A stretch of 64,000 bases of DNA from Spirochaetia bacterium. GTDB taxonomy: Bacteria > Spirochaetota > Spirochaetia > Treponematales > Treponemataceae. Under the pieces are notes generated by a model, which saw nothing but the letters and a program-made list of their open reading frames with translations, was not told the origin of the DNA and ran no database searches. The stretch is from positions 1 through 64,000 of the forward strand of contig CAAGBC010000050.1 in NCBI GenBank assembly GCA_900767955.1, read 5' to 3'. Below are positions 54,633-63,864 of this stretch, one piece after another; position 1 is the first letter of the stretch; the number at the start of each line of letters is the position of its first letter. Made by a program: the position numbers and the translations under genes.

Positions 54633-56913
54633 AATTAAAAAATTACAGCCAGTAACAAAAAAAATTATAAAAATTCTGGCTGTAGTTTTTGGTGTATTAA
54701 TAACAATTTTTGCAATTTTTAGATTTTCTCCGTATAAAGATTTAGATTCATTTTTAAAAAGACAAAACAGCACAAGATTTTACGACAATGAAAATAAATT
54801 AATTTATGTTTTGCCTTTAGAACAAGGTTTATACAGAGAATATTACACTCTAAATGAAATTCCCCAAGAATTACAAAAAATCTTTTTAATTGCAGAAGAT
54901 AAAAATTTTTATTTTCATCCAGGTTTTAATATTGCTTCCATTTTTAGAGCAACAAAACAAAATATTCAGCAAAATAAAATCGTAAGTGGTGCTTCTACAA
55001 TAACAATGCAATTAGCAAGAATTATTACACCACGCCAATCTAAAACTAAAATCACAATTTTTACAAAAGCAAAAGAATTATTAAACGCAATCAGAATAGA
55101 AACACGACTTTCAAAAAATAAAATCCTTGAATTATATTTAAATTCCTTGCCCTTTGGAAATCAAATAGAAGGAATAGGAAGTGCCGCAAGAAATTTTTAC
55201 AACAAAAACTTAAATGAACTTGCACTTTCACAAATGATAATGCTTTCTGTAATTCCTCGTCGTCCTTCATTTTATAGTCCTTTGAACAATCCCCAAAATT
55301 CCTACGACAGAGCAATGGAAATAGGAAGCCAAATAAATTTTCATATCAAAAAAAATGAATGGATAAGTTCCACAAAAATTACAGAAACTAAATTTTTGCA
55401 AACAAGAATGCACTTTATAAACTGGATTTGCAAAGAATATCAAAATAAAAACCAAATTATTCCAAACAAAGTAAATTTAAAAATAGATTTACCCCTAACA
55501 CAATTAATAGAAAAAGAACTTCAACAGCAATTAGAAATATTTTCTGATTCACGCATCCAAAACGGAGCTGCATTAGTAATCGAAAATAAAACAGGAAACA
55601 TAATTTCGTGGGTAGGAAATTCCAACTTTGAAAATCCTAATAGCGGCCATGTAGATGGTGTTACTGCAAAACACCAAAGCGGAAGTTCCACAAAACCATT
55701 TTTATACGCATTAGCATTACAAAAAGGAATAAATCCAACAACAATTTTTGCAGACATTCCAAAAGATTTTGGAGGAGCAAATGTATATGTTCCTTTGAAT
55801 TTTGACAACAGATACAATGGCCCTCAACGAATGAGAGTTGCATTGGCATCAAGCTTAAATATTCCAGCTGTGGAATTGCTTTACAATTTGGGAATCGATT
55901 CATATATGGAATTCCTTTTGGATTGTGGATTTGATTCATTACAAGGCACAAGAGAAAAAACAGGACTTTCCCTGGCCCTAGGAAGCAACGAAATTACATT
56001 ATTAGAATTAGTTAGAGCATTTAGTATTTTTCCAAATGATGGTGTTTTAAAAGAAATTCAAATAAATCAACAAACAAAAAATAAAGGTAAACAAGTTATA
56101 AAAACAGATACAGCCCGAATAATTTGTGATTTTTTAAGTGATAAAGCAGCTCAATCATTAGGATTTGGAAATGCAAAAGTATTTAATACAGAATATCCTT
56201 CAATTTTTAAAACAGGAACGGCAAACCAATACCAAGATATTATTGCTCTGGCTGCTACAAAAGAATATACAGTAGGCGTTTGGCTTGGAAACTTAAACGG
56301 TGAAACAGTTATCAAAAAAACAGGAAGCAGTATTCCAGCTCTTATTGCCCGAAATATTCTTGATTATTTAACACTTCCAAAATTAGAACAGTTAGACAAA
56401 AAAGAAAGTCTAAAATTTTCACAACCTGAACAATACACAAAAACTCAAATATGCACTCTTTCAGGATGCAAGCAAAATCAAAATTGCCCTTCTGTATCAT
56501 TAGAGTATGTAAAAAATCAACACCTCAAAGAATTTGGAAACAGCGAATGTAGTTGGCACATAATAAAAAATGGCAGATTAAGTATAAATTATCCAAGCGA
56601 ATATCAACATTGGGTATCTGGTCAAAATATGACCGGATTTTCCACAAATCAAATGTACACACCAATAGATTTTTCATATCCTACCGACGGAGCAACTTTT
56701 GTTTTTGATAAAAGCATTCCAAAACATGTTCAAGTAATAAGAATTCAAGCTTATGGTGGAAAAATAAATCAAGCAGAATTATTTTATGACGGAAAATCAC
56801 AAGGATTAGCAACCAACCGATTTGTTTGGCAAATTCCTTTAGAAGAAGGTTTTCATTCCTTAGAAATCATTTGTGCAGACGAAACAAAAAAAATTGATTA
56901 TTTAGTACAATAG
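54580..56913 (+). CDS. pbpC: Penicillin-binding protein 1C (bifunctional)
   Basis: Peptidoglycan glycosyltransferase and transpeptidase, 777 residues. One membrane helix (about 30-47). GT51 domain: catalytic Glu106 in LIAEDKNF, then SGASTITMQLAR. Transpeptidase: SSTK (369-372), SLN near 425 and KTGT (544-547). A BiPBP_C beta domain ends the protein (about 680-777). The start is uncertain: ATG at 54580 overlaps A2M by 53 bases, and ATG at 54613 (766 residues) overlaps by 20 with AGGA nearby. Either way the pair is translationally coupled. Confidence 0.95.
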   Translation: MNQKFLDAQKEMFGLSNKIKKLQPVTKKIIKILAVVFGVLITIFAIFRFSPYKDLDSFLKRQNSTRFYDNENKLIYVLPLEQGLYREYYTLNEIPQELQKIFLIAEDKNFYFHPGFNIASIFRATKQNIQQNKIVSGASTITMQLARIITPRQSKTKITIFTKAKELLNAIRIETRLSKNKILELYLNSLPFGNQIEGIGSAARNFYNKNLNELALSQMIMLSVIPRRPSFYSPLNNPQNSYDRAMEIGSQINFHIKKNEWISSTKITETKFLQTRMHFINWICKEYQNKNQIIPNKVNLKIDLPLTQLIEKELQQQLEIFSDSRIQNGAALVIENKTGNIISWVGNSNFENPNSGHVDGVTAKHQSGSSTKPFLYALALQKGINPTTIFADIPKDFGGANVYVPLNFDNRYNGPQRMRVALASSLNIPAVELLYNLGIDSYMEFLLDCGFDSLQGTREKTGLSLALGSNEITLLELVRAFSIFPNDGVLKEIQINQQTKNKGKQVIKTDTARIICDFLSDKAAQSLGFGNAKVFNTEYPSIFKTGTANQYQDIIALAATKEYTVGVWLGNLNGETVIKKTGSSIPALIARNILDYLTLPKLEQLDKKESLKFSQPEQYTKTQICTLSGCKQNQNCPSVSLEYVKNQHLKEFGNSECSWHIIKNGRLSINYPSEYQHWVSGQNMTGFSTNQMYTPIDFSYPTDGATFVFDKSIPKHVQVIRIQAYGGKINQAELFYDGKSQGLATNRFVWQIPLEEGFHSLEIICADETKKIDYLVQ

Positions 56914-57047
56914 AAAAAATACTAAATAATCAATGTATAAAAATTATTTAATTTTTTCTGAAATACCAGGTAACCGTCAATTTTTCAAAAACATCATTAA
57001 TTTTGCCTTATTTACGATATATAAAAAGTCTGATAAAATAATAGAAA

Positions 57048-58727
57048 ATGAAAAACTCGATTTTTACAAAATTAGCAATAGTATTTTTGGTAATTTCTAA
57101 TATATCAGCACAAGAAGCATTAAAATCCACTGAAGAAGATTATTATGATTTTCTTGCTTTGCAAGGAATTACTGAACGCCCCACTCTAAATTACAGAACA
57201 TTATCAGATTCCCAATGGAATTTGTCACAAGAAACAAATCATGTTTGGTCAGACAACAACTTGGGAACAACTTTTACTCTATGGCAAAAAGAAAATCCTG
57301 GCGAAAATTGGTTCTTAAAAGGAATTAATCAAAATCTATTAATGAAAGTTTATGGCCCAAAATGGTTCAATAGTTTTAATACAGCTTCTCCCTACGGACA
57401 AAACGACGGTGCTTTATGGCAAGGCAAAGGCTACAACACATCTTTATCAGCAGGCATAAGATTTGAATTCTACGGAATAGAAGCAACAATTAAACCTAAT
57501 TTAAATTTTAGTCAGAATTTGGGGTTTGAATTAATGACTTCCAATTATGACAGTGAATTTGGTTATATATGGGGATATGCAAAAAACAAAGGAATAGATA
57601 AACCTCAGCGCTTTGGAGACAAACCTTTTTGGACATTTGACTTAGGCGATACAGAAATTCGTTATTCTTGGAAAAATTTTACAATCGGATTTGGAAATCA
57701 ATCAATATGGTTAGGTCCTGCATATATAAATCCAATATTACATTCAAATAATGCTGCTTCTTATCCTAAATTAGACTTAGGCTTAAGAAAAACAACAATA
57801 AAAATTCCAGGATTAAATTGGAACATTGGTGATATAGAAACAAGAATCTGGACTGGTTATTTAAGTGAATCACAATATTTTGATAATGATGAATCAAATA
57901 ATCACAATATGATTCATGGATTTACTTTTGCCTATTCCCCTTCTTTTGTAAAGGGTCTTACATTATTCGCAAATAGAATTGCACTTGTAAAATGGAAATG
58001 GGAAAACCTAAAATATATTTTACCATTAAATCAAAACACTCATATTGGCGAAACTGATGCCGGTGAAGACCAAAAAATGTCTTTTGGATTTAATTGGGCT
58101 TTTCCACAAGTTGGTTTTGAATTATATACAGAAATTGGACTAGATGATTTTGTCCCAGATGGATTTCCACAAGGTTATATAAGATATCCTCTTCATACAC
58201 TCGCATATACAGCGGGATTAAAAAAAACATTCAATATTAATAAAGAAAAACAAATTTTTGGTGAATTACACCTTGAAATTAACAATTCAGAAATGTCCCA
58301 AGATTTTCAATTTCAATGGCCTTATAACTTTGGATTTCATCATCAAATTACACAAGGTTATACAAATAAAGGTCAATTATTGGGAACAGGTTATGGATAT
58401 GGTGGAAACATGCAATATCTAGATTTTTCTGTTTTATATCCAAAAGGAAAATCAACCTTTACAATTGCAAGATGGAATCCAGATAATAATTATCTTTATA
58501 GCAAAGCAATTAACGCAAAAGCTAATGAAGATGAGTTGGAAGATAAATATTTTACAGCATTTAAAGCTAATTTTATTACAGGTTTTTCAACTTTGTATTA
58601 TATTACAAAAGATTTTAATATAAATGGCTCTGTATTATACAATTTAATAATTAATAATCATTATGAAAATGATTCAAATGAAACTCATAATATTTATCTT
58701 TCTTTAGGAATAGAATATAATATCTAA
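57048..58727 (+). CDS. Wzi-like capsule assembly outer-membrane protein
   Basis: 559 residues with a signal peptide ending near ISAQ (about residue 21). The mature part is almost all beta-strand, with alternating aromatic and polar residues (for example NIGDIETRIWTGY, YGYGGNMQYLDFSVLYP), consistent with an 18-strand-type barrel and the Wzi family. Wzi anchors capsule or surface polysaccharide to the outer membrane. It heads a four-gene plus-strand unit with flippase and two glycosyltransferases; gap to the flippase is two bases. Confidence 0.82.
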   Translation: MKNSIFTKLAIVFLVISNISAQEALKSTEEDYYDFLALQGITERPTLNYRTLSDSQWNLSQETNHVWSDNNLGTTFTLWQKENPGENWFLKGINQNLLMKVYGPKWFNSFNTASPYGQNDGALWQGKGYNTSLSAGIRFEFYGIEATIKPNLNFSQNLGFELMTSNYDSEFGYIWGYAKNKGIDKPQRFGDKPFWTFDLGDTEIRYSWKNFTIGFGNQSIWLGPAYINPILHSNNAASYPKLDLGLRKTTIKIPGLNWNIGDIETRIWTGYLSESQYFDNDESNNHNMIHGFTFAYSPSFVKGLTLFANRIALVKWKWENLKYILPLNQNTHIGETDAGEDQKMSFGFNWAFPQVGFELYTEIGLDDFVPDGFPQGYIRYPLHTLAYTAGLKKTFNINKEKQIFGELHLEINNSEMSQDFQFQWPYNFGFHHQITQGYTNKGQLLGTGYGYGGNMQYLDFSVLYPKGKSTFTIARWNPDNNYLYSKAINAKANEDELEDKYFTAFKANFITGFSTLYYITKDFNINGSVLYNLIINNHYENDSNETHNIYLSLGIEYNI

Positions 58728-58729
58728 AT

Positions 58730-60175
58730 ATGGCTGAAAAATCATTAAAGAAAAATGCAATTTACTCTTTCATAAAAGCTTTTATGAATCTTGCATTTCC
58801 TGTAATAACATTTCCTTATGCATCACGAATTTTATTGCCTGAAGGAATCGGAAAAGTAAATTTTGCAAATTCCATTGTATCTTATTTTATCATGATTGCA
58901 GGATTAGGAATTGGAACTTATGCCATAAGAGAAGCTGCAAAAGTCAGAAATGATAAAACTCAACTTACAAAATTTTCAAAAGAAATTCTTTCAATAAATT
59001 TGATTGCCACAGCCATTGCATATATTTTATTTTTTATTGCATTTATATTTATTCCAAAACTAAATCCTTACAAAACAATGTTACTTATCTGTAGTACAAA
59101 GATATTATTTACAACAATAGGAATGGATTGGTTTTTTGCTGCCATAGAAGATTTTAAATATATCACCTTAAGGTCTGTATTTTTTCAAGCAATAAGTTTA
59201 GTTTTTTTGTTTATATTTGTTAGAACAAAAGATGATATTCTTTGGTACACAGCCTTTGGCATAATTTCTTCCGTAGGTTCTAATATTTGTAATTTATTTT
59301 ATTGTACTAAATTTATAGATTTAAGACAAAAATTAAAATTAGAACTAAAAAAACACCTCAAGCCAATTTTTATCTTTTTTGGAATGACATTGGCAACAAG
59401 TATTTACACAATGCTTGATACAACAATGTTAGGTTTTTTATCAACAAATACAGAAGTTGGATATTATTCCGCTGCTACAAAAATAAGCCACATGGTTTTA
59501 TCTTTAATTACTGCTGTAACATCTGTTTTATTACCAAGAATGTCTTTATATATAAAAAACAATGACATGGATAGTTTTAAAACATTAACTAATAAAACTG
59601 TTAGTATCATAACTTTATTATCAATTCCTATTACAGCAGGATTATTTTTATTAGCAAAACCTATTACATTATTATTTAGTGGGAACGAATATATTCCTGC
59701 AATTATTCCAATGCAAGTTATGACTCCTATTGTATTTATTATTTCTATTGCAAGTATAACAGGTCCTAGAATGTTAACTGCTATCAACAAAGAAAAAATT
59801 GCGCTAATATCATATATAATAGGAGCAACAGCTAATATTATCTGTAACGCAATTTTTATTCCAATTTATGGAGCATTAGGAGCAGCAATCGGAACTTTAA
59901 TTGCAGAATCAATTGTAACAGGTATACAAGTTATTTATTTACACCAATATATTTTTACAAAAGATAATTTTATATCTTTAATACATTCCATTTTAGCAAC
60001 TATTTTTATGGGGATTTTAATTATAGTTATTTTAAAATATATAAATAATATTGCATTGCAAATCGTCATTACTTCTATCTGTGGAATGATATTTTATGCA
60101 CTTTGTTTAGTAATTTTAAGGAATAAATATTTTATTGAATATATTAAATTGTTTACTAGCAAATTAAGGAAATAA
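58730..60175 (+). CDS. Polysaccharide flippase (Wzx/MATE-like)
   Basis: 481 residues with about twelve to fourteen membrane helices, the oligosaccharide flippase fold. MAEKSLKKNAIYSFIKAFMNLAFPVITFPYASRILLPEGIG is a standard first helix; IPIYGALGAAIGTLIAE near 375 is also typical. It moves undecaprenyl-linked glycan units across the inner membrane. Two bases after the Wzi gene. Confidence 0.93.
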   Translation: MAEKSLKKNAIYSFIKAFMNLAFPVITFPYASRILLPEGIGKVNFANSIVSYFIMIAGLGIGTYAIREAAKVRNDKTQLTKFSKEILSINLIATAIAYILFFIAFIFIPKLNPYKTMLLICSTKILFTTIGMDWFFAAIEDFKYITLRSVFFQAISLVFLFIFVRTKDDILWYTAFGIISSVGSNICNLFYCTKFIDLRQKLKLELKKHLKPIFIFFGMTLATSIYTMLDTTMLGFLSTNTEVGYYSAATKISHMVLSLITAVTSVLLPRMSLYIKNNDMDSFKTLTNKTVSIITLLSIPITAGLFLLAKPITLLFSGNEYIPAIIPMQVMTPIVFIISIASITGPRMLTAINKEKIALISYIIGATANIICNAIFIPIYGALGAAIGTLIAESIVTGIQVIYLHQYIFTKDNFISLIHSILATIFMGILIIVILKYINNIALQIVITSICGMIFYALCLVILRNKYFIEYIKLFTSKLRK

Positions 60176-60180
60176 AGTAA

Positions 60181-61122
60181 ATGATTTCAATAGCAATGAC
60201 AACATATAATGGTGAAAAATATCTTCGAGAACAAATAGATTCCATTTTAAATCAAAGTTATAAAGATTTTGAATTAATTATATGTGATGATTGTTCAACA
60301 GATTCAACTGTTCAAATAATAAAATCATATACAGATTCACGAATCAACCTATTTATCAATGATACAAACTTAGGTTTTAAAAAAAATTTTGAAAAAGCCA
60401 TAAAATTATGTTCTGGAGATTACATTGCACTATCTGATCAGGATGATATTTGGAAAAATAATAAACTCGAATTATGTGTAAATAATATTAATGATTATGA
60501 TTTAATATGTACGAATTCTGTAATTATTAACTCTGAAAATATTTCTCAAAATTACACAATGAAAGATGTCTTAAAAATCAAAAAAATTCCAAATGATCAA
60601 TTTAAAATTTTTTCTCATTTAATTTTTACAAATTTTGTACAAGGTTCTACAGTACTTGCGAAAAGAGATTTTATTTTATCAACACTGCCTATTCCTGAAA
60701 ATTTTGTTTATCACGATTATTGGTTTGGTATCATGGCTTCAATAAATAACGGAATAAAATACTTAGATATTTCTACTCTAAATTATAGAAAACACGAAAG
60801 TCAAATTACAATAAATACATATGAGATTTTTAATCAAGAATTGAAACATAGAATATTAAAAGATGAGCTATTGGTACATTGTAACAAACATTTAACTGAA
60901 TTAAACATTATTAATGAAATAAAATCATTAAATCAAAAACATCAAAAAGTTATAAACAATACCATAAAGTATTATGAACACATGAAAGATAAAGATTTTT
61001 ACACACTTCTATTTTTTTTCAAAAATTATGATATAATTTTTTTTGATAATAATTTTCAAAAAAAAGTCTTAAGAATTCTAAAAAGATTCTTAGGATTAAT
61101 AATATATAAAATTAAAAAATAG
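60181..61122 (+). CDS. Family 2 glycosyltransferase
   Basis: 313 residues, GT-A fold. ISIAMTTYNGEKYLREQIDSI opens the nucleotide-binding domain, ICDDCSTDST follows, and LSDQDDIWK is the DxD motif that binds the metal-sugar nucleotide. Similar to rhamnosyl- and other surface-glycan transferases. Donor sugar unknown. Six bases after the flippase. Confidence 0.92.
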   Translation: MISIAMTTYNGEKYLREQIDSILNQSYKDFELIICDDCSTDSTVQIIKSYTDSRINLFINDTNLGFKKNFEKAIKLCSGDYIALSDQDDIWKNNKLELCVNNINDYDLICTNSVIINSENISQNYTMKDVLKIKKIPNDQFKIFSHLIFTNFVQGSTVLAKRDFILSTLPIPENFVYHDYWFGIMASINNGIKYLDISTLNYRKHESQITINTYEIFNQELKHRILKDELLVHCNKHLTELNIINEIKSLNQKHQKVINNTIKYYEHMKDKDFYTLLFFFKNYDIIFFDNNFQKKVLRILKRFLGLIIYKIKK

Positions 61123-61131
61123 GGAAATAAA

Positions 61132-62037
61132 ATGACACCAAATATTTTTGTTATTATAGTTACATATAATGGAATGCAATGGATAGATCGTTGTATTAAA
61201 AGCGTAATTGATTCATATCTTCAAGCAAAAATATTGCTAATAGATAATGGCTCTAAAGATGGAACTAAAGAATACATATCAAAAAATTATCCTAATGTTA
61301 TTGTATTACCGAATGATAAAAACATTGGATTTGGAAAAGCAAATAATATTGGAATTAAATATGCTTTAACTCATGACTGTGATTTTGTTTATTTACTTAA
61401 TCAAGATGCATGGATAGAAAAAGATACATTTCAAATATTAATTAACTCTATAAATCAGAACAACAATATAGGAATTATATCTCCTTTGCAAGTAACTTCA
61501 GATAAATTAAAACTAGATAAAAATTTTTCAAAATATTGTAACACAGATAGTTGTCCATCACTTATAGACGATTTACTCTTAAATCAACCATTAAAATCTT
61601 TTTATCCGATAGACTTTGTAATGGCAGCACATTGGTTATTAACAAAGGAATGTATTAAAAAAATTGGAGGATTTAATCCATCTTTTCCTCATTATGGAGA
61701 AGATGATAATTATTTACATAGATTAAAATATCATGGATTAATTTACGGCATATGTCCTTTGACTAAAGCCGTACATGATAGGGAATGCAGAATACAAACA
61801 AAAAAACATATTATATATATGAATTATATTGAATATATAAAGATATATTCTAATATAAATTTAAAATCTTCAATTAAATTTAGGAAAATTTTTAGAAACA
61901 TCATAACTTCTATTCGTTTATGTTTTTCTCATTTAACAATAGAACCAATAATATATTTATTCAAATTTATTTTTAATCTAAATAAATATAAAAAAAATAA
62001 TAATATAAGCAAACTAAACACTTCGGCTTTTTTATAA
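61132..62037 (+). CDS. Family 2 glycosyltransferase
   Basis: 301 residues. IVTYNGMQWIDRCIKSVI, LLIDNGSKDGT and the NIGFGKANNIGI block belong to the rhamnosyltransferase-like GT2 group, with LLNQDAWI as the metal-binding DxD equivalent. The C-terminal 60 residues are basic and AT-rich in codons. GGGAAAT lies upstream. Last of the glycan unit; codon use turns even more AT-rich towards the end. Confidence 0.92.
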   Translation: MTPNIFVIIVTYNGMQWIDRCIKSVIDSYLQAKILLIDNGSKDGTKEYISKNYPNVIVLPNDKNIGFGKANNIGIKYALTHDCDFVYLLNQDAWIEKDTFQILINSINQNNNIGIISPLQVTSDKLKLDKNFSKYCNTDSCPSLIDDLLLNQPLKSFYPIDFVMAAHWLLTKECIKKIGGFNPSFPHYGEDDNYLHRLKYHGLIYGICPLTKAVHDRECRIQTKKHIIYMNYIEYIKIYSNINLKSSIKFRKIFRNIITSIRLCFSHLTIEPIIYLFKFIFNLNKYKKNNNISKLNTSAFL

Positions 62038-62063
62038 CAATGTACACTAACTATCTAGCTTTT

Positions 62064-62168
62064 CTACATTCCTAAAAACAATTTAAAGAAGTAACGATTA
62101 TGAGTATGAATGATGTTATTGCTCAAAATATCAGCAATCTCCTCAAACACCTTCTCTGTATACCTGTC
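62064..62168 (-). pseudogene. Remnant of a coding sequence, C-terminal end
   Basis: On the minus strand a clean frame reads ...DRYTEKVFEEIADILS, then NNIIHTHNRYFFKLFLGM and TAG (62064-62066). Its codons (GAG, AAG, GTG) are richer in GC than neighbouring genes, and the reading is helix-like. It overlaps the stop of the Rpn fragment and continues beyond it in another frame, as expected for a fused or frameshifted relic. Source family not recognised. Confidence 0.35.
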
Positions 62169-62706
62169 AAACTTTATAGTCTTCAATATTTTCTCTAAGT
62201 TCTTCAATTTCAGAAGAACTTAGACCTGTTGTTTTTTCAATAAAATCTATAGTCATATTATTTTTTAATAAATTTATTGCAATTTCAATAGTTTTTTCTC
62301 TTGTTCCTCTTTCAATACCAAATTTTATACCTTCATTTCTTCCAACTTGCAAACCTTCATCAAATCCCTTTTTTTTATAATCCATAAGTTTTAATGTGTA
62401 TGTCATATAGTACTTCCTTTCTTTTATTTTTAATTTGATTGAAGAAAGCTTTTGGGCAATAGAATTTGTAAAATCACTTTCTACTTTTTCACTTTTAATA
62501 TAATGATATAATGACTGTAATTTTAAATCAAGTTTTGATAAATCGGTAGCAGTTGTATTTAGAAAAATCTTTTTTGTTCCATCTTCAAGTTTTAATGCAG
62601 GATTGTGTTTTAAACATACATTTTCGAATTCATAATAAGGAGATCCTGTTGCAAACGGATCAAAATTACAAATTATTTTATTTGATTTTTTTTGCCGAAA
62701 ATTCAT
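62167..62706 (-). pseudogene. Rpn-family PD-(D/E)XK nuclease, C-terminal fragment
   Basis: 179 residues. It begins at NFDPFATGSPYYEFENVCLK and ends in the helical DEGLQVGRNEGIKFG and coiled-coil tail, the same architecture as the C-terminal half of Rpn-family recombination-promoting nucleases. The N-terminal nuclease core with its DxxxK and ExQ residues is missing, so it is probably inactive. Divergent from the intact Rpn gene at 62776. The true start of what remains is uncertain. Confidence 0.72.
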
Positions 62707-62775
62707 CTTTTCTCGAATATATATTTTGAACCAATTTTGTTTGGTTTTTAAATATATTATTTAGAGGTAAAAAAT

Positions 62776-63777
62776 ATGGTAGAAAAAAAATCTTACCGTC
62801 CTTCTCCAACAGCATTATTGAATCCATGCGTGGATCCTGTTTTTAAAAGGTTGTTCACAGATTCTAGTCCTGAAGGGAAACGCGCATTGCAATGTTTCTT
62901 AGAAGCAATCTTACAAAAAGCTGTTTCAAACATCGTAATTCAACAAGAAGAATTACCAATCGAATCTATTTTTGATAAAAAGTCAAAATTCGACTTAAAC
63001 TGTAAAATAGATGAACAAGAATTTGCAAACATTGAAATGCAAAATTACAATTGCAAAGAAGTTTACGAAAAACGCGCAGAATATTATTGTGCACATTTAT
63101 TAAACCATCATGTTTCCAAAGGTTCAAAATGGCAAGATATTCCAAAGGTTTATCAAATTTCTGTATTAAATTTCATCCGTGAAAAAGATCATCCTCGTGA
63201 AATATTTCATTATAAATTTCTTACGGAAGATGGTCTAATCTTAGAAGAACGTCAAAACATAATTTTTATCGAACTTCCAAAGATTCGTAAAATTGTTGAA
63301 AGTTTGCTTGATAAAACAAGAACAATCCAAAGTTTGACCGCTACACAGAAATGGTGTATATTTATCTTGTATGCATCAAATGATGAGCTCAATTCACTTA
63401 TTCAAGAAATTGCTCAATCAGAGGAAGGTATTATGTGTGCGGTTACAGTTTTAAAAGAAATTAGTAAAGATGAATTAGAGTGGAAGCGTCAAACAGATGA
63501 ACTTATGATTGAAAACGATAGAATCTCCTTTTTAGCCTACGCTGAAGAAGAAGGTCTAAAACGCGGCATGGAGCGCGGTATGAAACTTGGTATGGAACAA
63601 GGCATACAGCAAGGCATACAGCAAGGCATGCAGCAAGGTATGCAGCAAGGTATGCAGCAAGGTATGCAACAAGGAATTCAGAATGTGGCAAAAAAAATGA
63701 TTGAAAATAATATTCCTTTAGATGTTATAAAAAGTTCAACTGGGTTATCAGATGAAGAATTAGCAGCTTTGTCATAA
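62776..63777 (+). CDS. Rpn-family recombination-promoting nuclease/putative transposase
   Basis: 333 residues. The PD-(D/E)XK core has NPCVDPVFKRLF, then Asp73 in KKSKFDLN and the E-x-Q motif Glu87-Met-Gln89. The middle is helical. The C-terminus has GMERGMKLGMEQ and then a GMQQ/GIQQ tandem repeat (272-302) and closes with the usual SSTGLSDEELAAL. GAGG lies ten bases before the ATG. Rpn proteins promote RecA-independent recombination and are usually mobile or selfish; whether this copy is active is not known. Confidence 0.88.
   Translation: MVEKKSYRPSPTALLNPCVDPVFKRLFTDSSPEGKRALQCFLEAILQKAVSNIVIQQEELPIESIFDKKSKFDLNCKIDEQEFANIEMQNYNCKEVYEKRAEYYCAHLLNHHVSKGSKWQDIPKVYQISVLNFIREKDHPREIFHYKFLTEDGLILEERQNIIFIELPKIRKIVESLLDKTRTIQSLTATQKWCIFILYASNDELNSLIQEIAQSEEGIMCAVTVLKEISKDELEWKRQTDELMIENDRISFLAYAEEEGLKRGMERGMKLGMEQGIQQGIQQGMQQGMQQGMQQGMQQGIQNVAKKMIENNIPLDVIKSSTGLSDEELAALS
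63589..63684 (+). repeat. 12-bp tandem repeat in the Rpn gene
   Basis: Eight consecutive 12-bp units of the form GGNATRCARCAA (first and last degenerate) encode Gly-Met/Ile-Gln-Gln. Three middle units are identical or differ at one base. Unit length is a multiple of three, so copy number can change without a frameshift. Confidence 0.9.
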
Positions 63778-63814
63778 AACTAAAGAAATAGATTTATAAA
63801 ATAAACTGTAATTG

Positions 63815-63864
63815 AATATGGACTAATTGGAGTTATATTTAGGTATGCTTAATTAGTCCATATT
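63815..63864 (+). terminator. Terminator-like 14-bp inverted repeat after the Rpn gene
   Basis: AATATGGACTAATT (63815-63828) and its exact reverse complement (63851-63864) with a 22-base loop, followed by AGTTTTT. Probably the terminator of the Rpn gene. The rest of the window to 64000 holds no gene I can support. Confidence 0.65.

Noticed and set aside
55521..55951. Minus-strand frames inside pbpC
   Set aside because: Antisense to catalytic motifs; composition and lack of ribosome-binding sites indicate chance frames.
63589..63684. Possible CRISPR-like array
   Set aside because: The 12-bp units are adjacent with no spacers and are coding.
63503..63691. Minus-strand frame with LAAYLAACLAV repeats
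   Set aside because: It is only the reverse reading of the 12-bp repeat in the Rpn gene.
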